Below are positions 22,225 to 34,551 of a stretch of DNA of 64,000 nucleotides, piece by piece; within the stretch, counting starts at the first letter, position 1, and every line of letters begins with the position of its first letter. The stretch comes from Phlebopus portentosus. Taxonomy: Eukaryota; Basidiomycota; Agaricomycetes; Boletales; Boletinellaceae. Under the pieces are notes generated by a model. The model ran no database searches. It saw nothing but the letters and a program-made list of their open reading frames with translations, and was not told the DNA's origin. The stretch spans positions 124,001-188,000 of the forward strand of contig JAYXKI010000018.1 in the NCBI GenBank assembly GCA_037892935.1, given 5' to 3'. The position numbers were made by a program, and so were the translations under genes.

Positions 22225-22227
22225 TGT

Positions 22228-23530
22228 AGTTTGTGATTTGCGTGCGTTCATTCCCACACTCTCAGTTAGCCTCATGAAATGTTGGAGATTGAATGCACTT
22301 TATACCAGTTTCTTTAACCTCTATCCCTGCATTGCACAACTTGATATCAACAAAAGAAACTTGTAAAATAGTATATCTATATTCATTCCTATATGGCTGC
22401 AGATTTATTTTTTCAAACAACTTGAATTTAGAATTTATATAGCTGATTTAAAAGATTACAGTGTGCATATCTTAGGATTGAGTACAAAACTTGAAATTAT
22501 AAATCCAGAGAATGAATCATTTGCATCCAAAACCCTTGCTACTGCAACAAGAATGATAAATTTTTGTGCTGTTGTGGAGTAGATATCTGCCATCTCAGAT
22601 GGCAGAAGACTAGCTTTTCATGGCACTGAGTGTAAAAACAAAGCTTATTATTCAAAAAAGTAATTCTTTTCTGAAGATTATATCAGAATGGACTCAAACA
22701 GATTCAAATTCCTATAAAAACAAGCCTAGAGTTTCATTGAGAGAGCATGCACAAGATTGTAGTTGAGAGTGAAGTAGTGTACATTATTCCTAAGTGACTT
22801 TCTATATATGGGCACATTTTTGATCTCTGGCTGCAAGTCATATGCAGATGTTAACTATAAGGTCTTGCAACATTGGTGGTGCCATCGCATGCATTCCTAC
22901 AAGCCATGCCATGTCATGCCAGTGATTAACGTAGGCTTGAGTCACTTTGAATCCTTTTTAACTGGCTGTCAAGTCACCCACATCACATAAAATATAGTAG
23001 GAAAGTGTTAAGTATATGTAATCTTACTTGTATGAACTTGTTATCTGCTTTTTGAAAATTTCTATAGAAAATCGGTCAAAATATAACAAAATCTTGTTGG
23101 CAATGACCAATAAAAATAGTTTTTAATACAATTGAAGAAATCATGTAAAAATACATATTGTGCACTTTATACAGAAGAAATTTGTAAATGTGGAAGGCCT
23201 GAAGCTTAAGAACTTAAAAAGAGTCTGGGAATGCTCTGTTTCAATATATCTCCCTCAAATGGGCACCAATACCACTGACTTCTCTACAAAGACATCATTT
23301 CTGTCACAGGAAGTCTTCAGACCCATTTGCATGTAATCAACTTTTGGTGTTGAGGATAACTAGTACTGCAATATGCATACTGAAGAGATGTTAGATATAT
23401 GCTATAAAGAATGAAGAAGCACTCAACAAACAATAATAATTCAAGACAGAAAAACTTCATTAAATACATATAGTATGATAATATACAGCCACGCACAACT
23501 ATTATACATGACTATTTGCTTTAAATTTCT
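22228..23530. other. AT-rich intergenic stretch, no gene
   Basis: No convincing ORF. A hairpin with 10-bp arms (TCTGCCATCT / AGATGGCAGA) and a single-base centre lies at 22586-22606. No element boundaries were found. Confidence 0.5.
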
Positions 23531-23720
23531 TTTATTGTGGTAAATTGAGAAGTGACACAGTGAGATCGGCGTGAGTTATCCAAAAAAAGCAACAATTTGA
23601 GCTCCGCCTTTGCCAGTCCCCACACGCACACACACAAGTTCTCGGTCGAGTCCCATGCACTGGCCGTAGTCGCTCAAGTGTCCCTGTTTCTTTGTTACCC
23701 TCAACATCTATGACATCACT

Positions 23721-24110
23721 TTGTTCAAATACAAGCACGTGAGCCTACGAAAACCCGCAGATCAAGCAACCCAAACGAAAACTACTGGCACGGACATCGA
23801 TTCCGAGTCTTCGCTAGTCGACATCATTCCCAGCGTACCTGTCCAGATCATCGACTATGATCGAGTTCGTCCCATGACTCGGTCTCTCGGCAACAAACGT
23901 CCACATTCGCATCCGGAGCGTTATTCAATTGCAATCCTCTTTCTCCGACACTCTTACCAGCGAACCAGATCCTGACAATCGACCCACCCTACCTAAGCGA
24001 GATGACAGCGATTACAGATGCCCATTATGCCTTGACCAGGACGCGGACGGATACCTGAACTGAGCAGTGTCAGGTGTGATCATGTTTTCTTTACGCCGTG
24101 CGTATTTTTT
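23721..24110 (+). pseudogene. RING-finger gene relic
   Basis: The translation reads IDYDRVRPMTRSLG (about 23850), then after a frameshift near 23915 SSFSDTLTSEPDPDNRPTLP and DDSDYRCPLCLDQDADGY. It then shifts again to ELSSVRCDHVFFTPC at about 24055-24095. The CPLC...C.H..F..PC pattern is the first half of a RING domain. Two frameshifts and loss of the second half indicate a pseudogene. The VQxIDYDRVRP context resembles fungal SUMO-targeted-ligase-like RING proteins (weak inference). Confidence 0.5.
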
Positions 24111-24315
24111 TTAATATTTTCATCTGTCGTTCGCTGACAAAGATAAAGCACCTTCGACGTATTTTCCTCAGTTTCTGGCTTGTATTTTATCGTTGTTGGT
24201 GCCATTGCTCTCAAGCAGGTGCGATTAGATAAAGTTCATAAAGCTATCCTGGGTGATGCATCAAGGCTCGTGTCCGTACGCACAAGCAACCAGTGTGTGT
24301 TCTAATATTTTGTGC

Positions 24316-25760
24316 AGACAGCTATCGATATTCTCGGTCCACGTCTACCCAGACGGCTCCCGCATAGCTACATGCGGACTCGACGCGAAGATCTACATAT
24401 GGATCACGAAACCTCTTCTCAACGAGGCAGCCGATGCAGTGAACAGGCCGCCTAAGTCGCTCTGTACGCTCACAGTGCACACTGGCCCCGTTCTTGCTGT
24501 CCATTGGGCATACTCAGAGCGCTGGCTTTCAAGTCGCAGCGACGACGAGATTATCATGATCCGGGATCTCGACCCGTCCGTGGGATATTTTTTTCTGCTT
24601 TCGCATTAGAACGAATTCCGCGCTCATGGATGGTGCCAGAACAGGTTCTAGAAAGGTTTGGAGCTCGGACGGAGTCAACGCTGAAGGATGGAAGCCTCCC
24701 AAGCGTCTCCCAGGCCATGAAAGTGGTATGAATTATAATCATGCTCAACATTATTTTCATTGCCTTTATCGATTTATTAGATGTAACAGATCTCGCTTGG
24801 GCTCCTGAGGACCGTTTCCTTGCCTCGACTGGTCTTTATTCTTAAATCATGATCTGGTGCGGTTACAACTTGGAACAACTCACCAAACTCGACATGCACC
24901 AGGGTTTCGTAAAGGATGTGTGCCGGGACCCTGTGGGCGAATTCCTCCCTAGCCAGTCTGACGACCGCACTGTGCACATGTAGAGGATCACTAACTAGTG
25001 TCTGGAGGCGACAGTCACAGAACCTCTTTAACGTTCGCCCGGTGGCACGTCCTTCCGTCGGCTGAGGTGCGTCTACATTTATCATATTCTCAATTTCCAG
25101 CTCATAGGATTTGCTTCAGCTGGTCCCGATGGTGCGCACATAAAAGCGTCGAACGCAACAAACAACAATGGATACGGGTTCACTGCAGCCGTCAGCTCTC
25201 ACAATACACGGACGCCCGACATTAGTCTTGTCGGTCATGAGAATACTGTCGAGGTCGCTTGCTACAACCCGCACATCTTCCTGCGCGATCCGCAGATGCC
25301 GGTCGTAACATCCAACGTATGCGGCGTCGTCGCTCTGGGCTCAGACGGCCGCTCCATCAACTTCTGGCGGACGAGAAGCACGCGACCGATCAGTGTTGCA
25401 AAGGAGGTCTTTGGGAGACGGATTATGGACCTTAGCTGGTATGCAGACGGTAGTTGTATGGTGTTGAGCGATAGCACCCTGACTACGCTAGCATTCGAAC
25501 TTGAGGCTCAGCGCCAGTATCTCAGCAAACTTGGCTTCTCCATTTGCCAAATAGCTACTTGCATTCTGCTGCTGAGCCGACGCTGTCTGTCATTGGTAAA
25601 CGGACACGCAATGGGACGAGCCGTACCTACCTGACGCCTCCATTTGTGCAACAGCAACATAGATCCGGTCGTGCAGGATCTTCGCGACCGTGTGAACAAG
25701 TCACCTAGTTCGTCGCCCGGCGCGTTCCCAAGATTTGTGATCGTGATCGCGGGCAACGAC
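24316..25760 (+). pseudogene. HIR1: HIR1/HIRA histone-chaperone WD40 pseudogene
   Basis: WD40 blocks of the HIR1 subunit appear in order. The first exon reads IFSVHVYPDGSRIATCGLDA from 24326, then NRPPKSLCTLTVHTGPVLAV and SDDEIIMIRDLDPS to 24580. Later blocks are GWKPPKRLPGHESG (24690), TKLDMHQGFVKDV (24880), and ISLVGHENTVEVACYNPHIF (25220). PVVTSNVCGVVALGSDGRS (25300) and VAKEVFGRRIMDLSWYADGS (25400) follow. Stops (for example TAA at 24842-24844), several frameshifts and a missing first exon show that it is dead. HIR1 acts in replication-independent H3-H4 deposition; this copy cannot. Introns appear retained, so it is a duplicated or captured genomic copy. Confidence 0.85.
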
Positions 25761-26119
25761 GCGTGAAGCCTACAGTTGCAGGTTCACTTGGAACCGCAGC
25801 AAGTGTCCATTTGGCGTCGATCTCTTCAGCATCAATTTCTATTCCCACACAGCTACCTCTGCCATTGCTGCCCGTGCATTGTTTTGTGATGTTTTTCATA
25901 GCTATATAATATAAAGTGATCTTGGAACTGATATGCATGGGTCATTGCAAGTGTATATACTTGTGCAAAGTAAAAGCCTAAAATGAAGGTATTGAATGCG
26001 GTCAAATCTCTCTCTGAATCCTCTTGTAATTTCCCAAATCCCTTCAAACTGCGAACCGGTCATAATGAATCTAGTTGTAATGGAAGATCCCTGGAAACTT
26101 CTGAATTCTGTCAAATTAC

Positions 26120-26280
26120 AGTGGAACTACATGTAATTCAATGTATTCTGGCCTTCCATTTTTTTCTGATGGCTGCACAGCCGCAGGCAGTCAACTGAGC
26201 GCACTGTTGATTGCATGTGACTGTGACTATCCCACATGATCCTCAGTCGGAAATACAGTCGGATATAAAGTGTTCCACAC
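26120..26280. repeat. Palindrome-bearing repeat, copy 1
   Basis: AGTCAACTGAGCGCACTGTTG and flanks resemble the perfect palindrome repeat at 38540-38650, with the same downstream GCATGTGACTGTG/TATGTGGCTGTG context. Confidence 0.4.
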
Positions 26281-26661
26281 CCGAATTTGGAAGATGGATT
26301 GCATGTCTTTTCTTGGGAAACAACTTGAATCAAGGGCATCTCCCGTCTTTGCCGACATGAGCAAGTTGGCGAAGTTGTATCCAATCCTTATAAAGCATGA
26401 AAATAGTAGGGGGGGGGGGGGTGAATACTTTTTGTACCCACGTAATAGTATGTACTTAATTTAGTAGATAGATTTGGAACGTTGGCAAGGATTTCTAGGT
26501 CTAGCTCGAGAACATTGCGTCTGCGTCTTCAGGCTCACTTTGTTGTGAGTGTTTGTGATTAACACGCGAGATATGAGCACGCTCAATGTTTACAGTATAT
26601 AGCGCCAGTCTTCTCTATGTATTGGCATTGCGTGATTGGGTTGTTTTAGCCACCTGAAGCA

Positions 26662-26750
26662 CCTCAGAACGCAAAATAAATCATCTCTCAAAGAATACTC
26701 GCCCGTTCTGCGTGGTCATAGTGTTAAAATCATGCTTTGATCATATTTCA
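26662..26750 (+). repeat. Dispersed AT-rich repeat, copy 1
   Basis: The block starting CTCAGAACGCAAAATAAATC is shared with 33508-33596 and 46690-46770 over about 85 bp in the same orientation. A 13-G homopolymer lies about 250 bp upstream (26409-26421). Confidence 0.5.
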
Positions 26751-26889
26751 GCTTGAATAAGAGTAAATGGCGCGCTGGACCGGGAATAATATTGCAAAAA
26801 AAAACGTGACTCGGACGGCGAGTTGCGACCAGGTGAGACTGACGGAGAAGCTACTACTGTTCATCTGTTTCAAACTAACAACTATAACG

Positions 26890-27815
26890 TACAGTGCTTC
26901 AAATTTTCGCTCTGGACAAGAGCTCCGGACAGCTTCCATGCTAATTGCCGACCTCCCGTGGAAGTCCAGAAGGACACGCAATATCCGATATGTCGGAACA
27001 TCAGGGTGGTATCTGGCTGTCGGTACCCTATGGAGCGGTGTTTGCCAAATGGCGCGCATTTTCAATTTGTCGTGGGCTCCTACGAGTTTCTAATTGTTCT
27101 CTCGACTTGCAACAGGCTATGGCAGTTTGTAACTGATTGTCCGACATCAAGGAGAAGTCTCTTCGTGTACCTTCTCCGAGGAGAAAGATGGGCAGACTAG
27201 CATTACGCAATGATTATTTGGAGGATTAATCTTCACCCGCAGAAACATCGGGCAGGCGAGATCTTCCGTGTAGGGTCCCGCAATGCATTAAGCCACGGTC
27301 ATGGACCATTCGTATGTGGATACGCGCCGCTTTCGCATCAAGTTTTTGCAAAAAGAAACACAGCTTCTCAAAGCACGGGCCGTCTCCGCAACTGAATGGG
27401 GCAAATATGACCATACCCACCTGGCCGTGTGGAAGAGATCAGCACACTTCACAATGTGCTTGTCCTCACCTGATATCTCAAATTCGGTTCTGGTGGACAC
27501 AACATGTACAGAGTCATCAGTACCATAAACTTACAGTCCAAAAATGCAAGAAATTATACGAACAGGAATATGGGCTCAAAAAAGTGCGCTCCATCAGCAT
27601 AGTCGAAGCATAAATTTCACTCGTGATCATTCAAGTTTACGTATGTTCCAGAATCTTACTTCAATGTTAAACAGAATTCAAGGGGATAATGGGAAGCGGA
27701 CCCTGCAGACTACTCGAACTGCCGTAAATCTCTGAAACAGTGGATTTTCACTCCACTATCTAGCGATGCTTGCTTGTTGCATTTGTACGGCGTTCTAAAA
27801 GCACAGCTGACGTGG
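26890..27815 (+). repeat. Dispersed modular repeat family, copy 1
   Basis: Module A (about 26890-27190) contains CCCGTGGAAGTCCAGAAGG and CGGAACATCAGGGTGGTATC. Module B (about 27300-27530) contains CCGTCTCCGCAACTGAATGG. A tail follows with TCACTCCACTATCTAGCGA. Copies of these modules occur at 36287-37665 and 42850-43440 in different order and orientation. Short open frames in it are not conserved in frame, so it is probably non-coding. Confidence 0.6.
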
Positions 27816-27871
27816 CCCGCATCGTCTATATGGCATAAAAGTAGTTCAAAAGTGTCCTTCCCTCCCCCAAG

Positions 27872-28874
27872 ATGGACTCAGCCACGTCAAGCACACCGCC
27901 TCATCCTTATGGTTACAAGTCCTTCCCGCATGCAGTGGACATGATCGAAGACTTGGGCTATGACCACAGGGTAGTCCATGCACCACGCATGCCGCCTCTC
28001 AATCCTGAGGAAGACCATGGTTTCCTTGGCTATCTACTATGTGCCTTCAATCGAGCAAAAGCTCTCTCATCGAGCGTGGTAGGATCGCGACTCACATTGA
28101 GCGAGATCTTCAACTCGAGCCGAGTCACTCTCCTCAAGGCTCTCATCGGTCTCGTAAGTCATAATTTAATACTGTCTTCCGCTTCGTGCCAACACATTCA
28201 TCATTCTCAGGCCGAGACGCTCAAAAATCGAGAAGCAGTGCAGGTCATCATCCTCGCTTTCGACGCAACTGAAGTCGAGGATCCGAGAAGCGTGGCCTGG
28301 TATGCGCCGGGCGTGGCTCCAGCAAGATTAGCTTGCTTACTTGAGCAATTTTCTCGGTCGACAGGTGAAGCGGCGCAGCCTCACCGGGAGGTGAGTAGCA
28401 TTTCCACAGTAGTATTCATAAGTTCACAGATTATTGTCAAAGATCTACAATCCTTCGCCTGTCGTGGATTCAAGAAGGTCAGACCAGCGGTTGAGCCTTC
28501 AGCTTCAGACGGAGCCACCTCCTTCATACACCGCAATGGCCTCCATCGCCTCGGACGTGCGCAACGGACTACCCGTTCTGCCCCTTAGGCAGCGAAACCG
28601 CGAGTCGCAGGCTTTATCGACGGCTAGCGCAGTGCAACTCATCCCTCTTACACATGACCATGAAGTAAACTGGCCCGACGAGCGGCCTGAACAAGTTATT
28701 TCTGTCAGACGCACGTCGTCCTTCCTTCTGGACGAGTCTGACCGCTTGGAACAGTCTGCGCCTAGGATGGAGAACGGTGGAGAGTCCCTTGGTCTATGGA
28801 ACTTTCTCCGGTCCTTTTTTGCTCCTCTAGTACAGTCATGGACCGGTCCTTGCGCCACCCCACCAAATATGTAG
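27872..28874 (+). CDS. Hypothetical protein with PPPSY motif, three exons
   Basis: Exon 1 is 27872-28153, intron 28154-28210 (GTAAGT...CAG), exon 2 is 28211-28390, intron 28391-28442 (GTGAGT...AAAG), and exon 3 is 28443-28874. All junctions are phase 0 and give 297 residues. The N-terminal half contains GYKSFPHAVDMIEDLGYDHR and a helical LTLSEIFNSSRVTLLKAL. The C-terminal half is Arg/Ser-rich with TEPPPSYTAM, a PPxY motif of the kind bound by WW domains of Nedd4/Rsp5 ligases, and a hydrophobic end (LWNFLRSFFAPLVQSW). No known family. Clean splice sites and frame make it one of the few intact host genes here. Confidence 0.65.
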
Positions 28875-28994
28875 CACATTTACATTTTCAATGCGAAAAA
28901 CACATTAGACACGTACCTATCATCATGATGTTACAGCAGAAAAAAAATCAAATGAATTGATGGAGGTTACAGCATAAATTGTCTAAAATGTGTA

Positions 28995-29147
28995 CTTTTC
29001 AGTCTAGGTACCGACCGTATCGTATACGGATCCGGCCGTATAACTCGAGCTTTACACGGATACGACCGTATATGGTGGTCAAGGTCTCATACGGATACGG
29101 AACACCCGTTTACGGGAATACGGCGTATACGAAGGTTCCGTAACTCT
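28995..29147. repeat. CGTATACGG-rich palindromic repeat, copy 2
   Basis: Inverted relative to 12075-12245, rich in CGTATACGG. The ends are imperfect inverted repeats beginning GGTA. Confidence 0.5.
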
Positions 29148-29204
29148 ACCAAATCAGGGTATACTACAATAACACGGACCGTTATAGCTCTACTAAAAAG
29201 ACCA

Positions 29205-29260
29205 TCTGTGTAGTTTCGTGTACATCACTGTGTAGTTCTGCGTAGTTTGTCTTATATTTC
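29205..29260. repeat. TGTGTAG subterminal-like repeats, left of HSP70/RPB1 chimera
   Basis: CTGTGTAGTTTCGTGTAC followed by further TGTGTAG/GCGTAG units. An inverted CTACACAG lies at about 31745-31752. Confidence 0.35.
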
Positions 29261-29414
29261 CTGTGTATTCATGCTCTAGCACAGTATTCAAAAATCCGAT
29301 TTCTATTTGTGCAAATTTATAGCTTTATTAGGCAATTATCGAAAACATTCTTTGAAGGCCATCTTGTCATTGTACAGACAACGCAACACTTAGATCGTGG
29401 CGAGAGACCGATGA

Positions 29415-31340
<1,926 letters not shown>

Positions 31341-31499
31341 TCATGAATGAGGTGGATGAAGCAGGGACGGAGATGATTTGTAGGTGCTGGGGGTGGATAG
31401 AGTGGCATGACAGTACTAGTGGTGGCAAGAGACAAAGAGGACGACACGTCAAAATGCATCTAAGTTCGTCTGACACTCGTCACTCGCACGCGTAGAGAT

Positions 31500-31760
31500 C
31501 TGTGTAGATTCTGTGTAGATTTACATAGTTCGATTATACAAATCTAGTCTAGTTCTTATATATCAACTCTCAAAATCTAATCAAGCACCACGTCAGCTAG
31601 ACAAAACTATACAGACTTTTGTGTTGCGTGATCTACACAGAAATGCGTATATCTGTGTTCCTAATGTATCTTGTTCTACACAAATTTTCTGTGTGATGTG
31701 AGACAGATTTTTGCGTAGATTTTTTTATCTTAGGTACGTACGGCTACACAGGTATGTGTT
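31500..31760. repeat. TGTGTAGAT repeats, right of HSP70/RPB1 chimera
   Basis: Multiple direct and inverted units of CTGTGTAGAT / ATCTACACAG. The outermost CTACACAG is a weak inverse of the block at 29205-29260. Could be subterminal repeats of a carrier element, but no target duplication was found. Confidence 0.35.
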
Positions 31761-32560
31761 ACGGACTGGCAATCCCGAAGGTTGCCGCGTACACGTTTTT
31801 TTTTCTGTCGGAGTTCAAATACCTGCCTGTTGTAGTAGTTAGCGTCGATCACAATGTCTCACTTTTACTTCACACACACTTACACGTTGCTTCTGGAATC
31901 TATCTGCTAGATCTTGTTCGGTCGGCCTCGGATACTTGTGGAGTGCCTCGCAACACACGCAAATCTTATGTTTGACCTTCTAAGTTCTAAGATGATCATC
32001 CAACCTTGAACAGGAAAGTTTATTGCATCAAAAAATTACCGAGGCCCGCCAAATGATACAGCAGTCCACTGCAATGTCCACTCTCTGAAAACGAATGCAG
32101 ACAAATTACTACAAAGATCCTAAGACAAATGGAATCCTCTTCCTCTTATCATCTGAATCAAGGCTGTGGCATGTAGATACCTTAGACGCTACTCTCCCAA
32201 AGTACGTACGCCACTTAATTTGAACTGCGGACAAGAATAAATTTATCACATTAGCTCTATATGCATACATGCAAGCCCAAAAGACAACAGCTCCAAGCCT
32301 CTCTGAACATGGAAAGTGACATGAAGCAGCCCAGTTCATTGTGCATATATTATCCTTTGATTTTGTCCTTTTTGTCTGCGACAGATGCAAGCTTCACCAG
32401 TTTCATACTGCTGCAGATCAAGGTGAGTGCATAGTCTTGTAGCTTCAGGTTTGGTGTTTGTACAGAGATATGGACACATTTGATGTTCACTGGAATGAGA
32501 CAAACAAGATCATCATCCGCTAGCAAATTTGTATGGAGTACAAAAATATACAATGAATCG
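31761..32560. other. No gene recognised
   Basis: Short open frames on both strands without family signals. The minus strand from about 32595 downward may be the 3' flank of the decayed gene at 32561-33200. Confidence 0.35.
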
Positions 32561-33200
32561 TTATTCTTCTTGATGTTCCACATTGTACCTGGCAACTAAA
32601 GCAAGCAAAATTGCTTGCTTTTCAGCTTTCTTTGACATTGTCTTCTCAGCAGGCACGTCAGCTGGATAAATTTTTTTTAATTTCACAAGCTGAATTTTCA
32701 TTATAGGGATGGTCATTCGCTCGACAGTGGAACTGTCCTGCTCCATAGAGACCAATTCAATGTGTTCATCTCAGTCCTTCTTCTTCTGCATAAGTAGGTC
32801 GGTCTTCAGTTTTTTTGCAGCATGTTCCTGATCCTTTTTTGCAGTAACTTCATGCTGCCATTTCCTCTCCAGGCCGCTTGAATCCTCGGCACGTGCCTGC
32901 ACACGCAAAAACTTTTGGTCTTCTTCACTGGTGAGTACAGTTTCAATAAATTCTTCTATGTCGTTGTGTCGATATCTAAATACTGAATTGAATAGTCACA
33001 AAGATCTGCTTGGATTTTTGCAGGCAAAAAGCCTGAGGGAGCCAAGTGCTCCCTCATTTGCATCATTTGTTGCAGGCATCCAAGCCTGCTCCTTCTCTGC
33101 TTCAGTAAGTGCTACAATTGCTTCATCATCATTAAATTCTGATGAAAAGCACTCCCAGGTAGATAGTGCACAGTCAAGAAGGCCCTGAAAAGGGCCTCTA
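32561..33200 (-). pseudogene. Decayed hypothetical gene, charged coiled-coil
   Basis: The minus strand reads FSSEFNDDEAIVALTEAEKE (about 33150), then after a stop near 33005 SVFRYRHNDIEEFIETVLTS, EEDQKFLRVQARAEDSSGLE, and RKWQHEVTAKKDQEHAAKKL to LLMQKKKD. A TGA at about 32775 follows, then EQDSSTVERMTIPIMKIQLV and a helical end at 32561. The frame is continuous apart from the two stops. The helical, charged composition suggests an Agaricomycete hypothetical family, not identified. Confidence 0.45.
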
Positions 33201-33459
33201 GTTCTAGCAGCCTCTTTTCAGTAATAAGGGTTTAAATAGCTTCAATTGCATTGGGGCAATTCCAATTCTTATTTCCATCCAGGGTGGCCTCATGAGGCTT
33301 TGCCTGTGATGAAATGATGAGCTGTGATGAGCAGATCAATTTCTGCAAGTGTTGCTTGACCTGTGTAGATGTTCGAGACTCAAGTAAGTACCTTTGATAG
33401 ATCCTAGCTGAGTATAGTCTCACCTGCTCTAAGCGTGGCCTGATTTCTAGGGCATTCCA

Positions 33460-34090
33460 TAATACACTAGTAATTTAGACATGTGACATATTTTGGCCCT
33501 CCTACACCTCAAAACACAAAATAAATCATATCTCACCCAACACTTAACCGTTTTGCATGATCTAAGTTTTTAAATTCATCATTGATTGTGGGTTTCATAT
33601 TAAAACTTGAGCAAGGGAAATTGGTGCAAAATTGACCCCAAAACGTTGCAAACTGTCAATTTTGCATACAACCCTGACTTTCTCAAAATTTCCTGACCTC
33701 AAACCTGGCTGTACAGCTCCCCAGACCAGTCCTAAATGATAATATGACTTTATTATGAGTTTAAATATTGAGTTTGAGCTGAAATGTGTACTGGAATTGT
33801 CAGCCTGTGGCATGCCTGAGTTGCTGAAAACTGCACATCTCCCCCTAAGCTCCCTGGACCAAGAGAAGCAGTTTCCTGGCCAGATTCATACACATAAAAT
33901 CATGATAATTGCACTAGATTATATATGAGCATCGTTCAGGGCTCCAGACTCAGCTGGTGAGCTGGGAAGATGCTGACTGGGATGCTGCTATATGCCTCAG
34001 ATGTTGAAGTCCGCATTGCTTTTATAGAGTCAAATGATTGAAGACTACACAGGTTGTGACTCTGGCTTGGCCAGATCTAGAGGCGGCGAG
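33460..34090. other. AT-rich repeat-containing gap
   Basis: No gene. It holds copy 2 of the dispersed AT-rich repeat (33508-33596). Confidence 0.5.
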
Positions 34091-34551
34091 GGCTTCAGTG
34101 ATGACACAAATAAAAGGCGCCAAATGATGGAATGATAGTGATCACAAGACGGAATGAAAGGAAAAAAGCAGGGTGCGGAAAGGTGACATGAAAATATGCA
34201 ACATTGGGAAAAAGATGGGACGAAAGGAGAGAGGGAACTAAGGAGCTTACTTTGAATACGTTCCTGCGTATTCGACGAGATTTAAAACCTCCATGGATTT
34301 CGAGAGTTATCTTGCGGCCGACGATTGCTCCTTGTGAGTTGTGCCACGGATTTGGGCAAAATGTCATGCGTCGCAGGACTCATGAAGAGAAGGCTAGATC
34401 ACACAAAACGGGCAAGTGCACTGTTCATCGGGATATGACTTATATTTCGTGATTTGAGGCACAGGGGCCGAAATTGGGAATGTATCGTGTCTCAAGACTT
34501 CTGAAGAAAACCGAAGCTATCACGGTAATATGCTTCATCCGAGCCTCCTTC
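34091..34551. other. Possible single exon on the minus strand
   Basis: The minus frame starting MTFCPNPWHNSQGAIVGRKI (34367) runs to a GTAAGC donor at about 34250. It looks exon-like but no partner exon or family was found. Confidence 0.25.

Larger units (their letters stand above)
15259..22227. mobile_element. Outer TIR element carrying an SMC1 fragment (older copy)
   Basis: The element is 15262-22224 and is interrupted by the inner element; its own length without the insert is about 3.44 kb. Ends start CACAGCGGGCAAA on the left and mirror this on the right, the last base having changed. TGT flanks both ends (15259-15261 and 22225-22227), a 3-bp target duplication. TIRs are about 450 bp. 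The left TIR is split at 15365 by the inner element and resumes at 18892. The right TIR (21775-22224) differs from the left mostly by CG to TG/CA changes. The cargo is the degraded SMC1 3' fragment at 19310-21508. A 3-bp duplication with CAC-type ends suggests a CACTA-related non-autonomous element (inference); no transposase is present. Confidence 0.85.

Noticed and set aside
23601..23634. CACACACACACA-like stretch
   Set aside because: Too short for a microsatellite call and without an associated feature.
26409..26421. Run of 13 G residues
   Set aside because: A homopolymer alone is weak evidence for a G-quadruplex or other function and is error-prone in assemblies.
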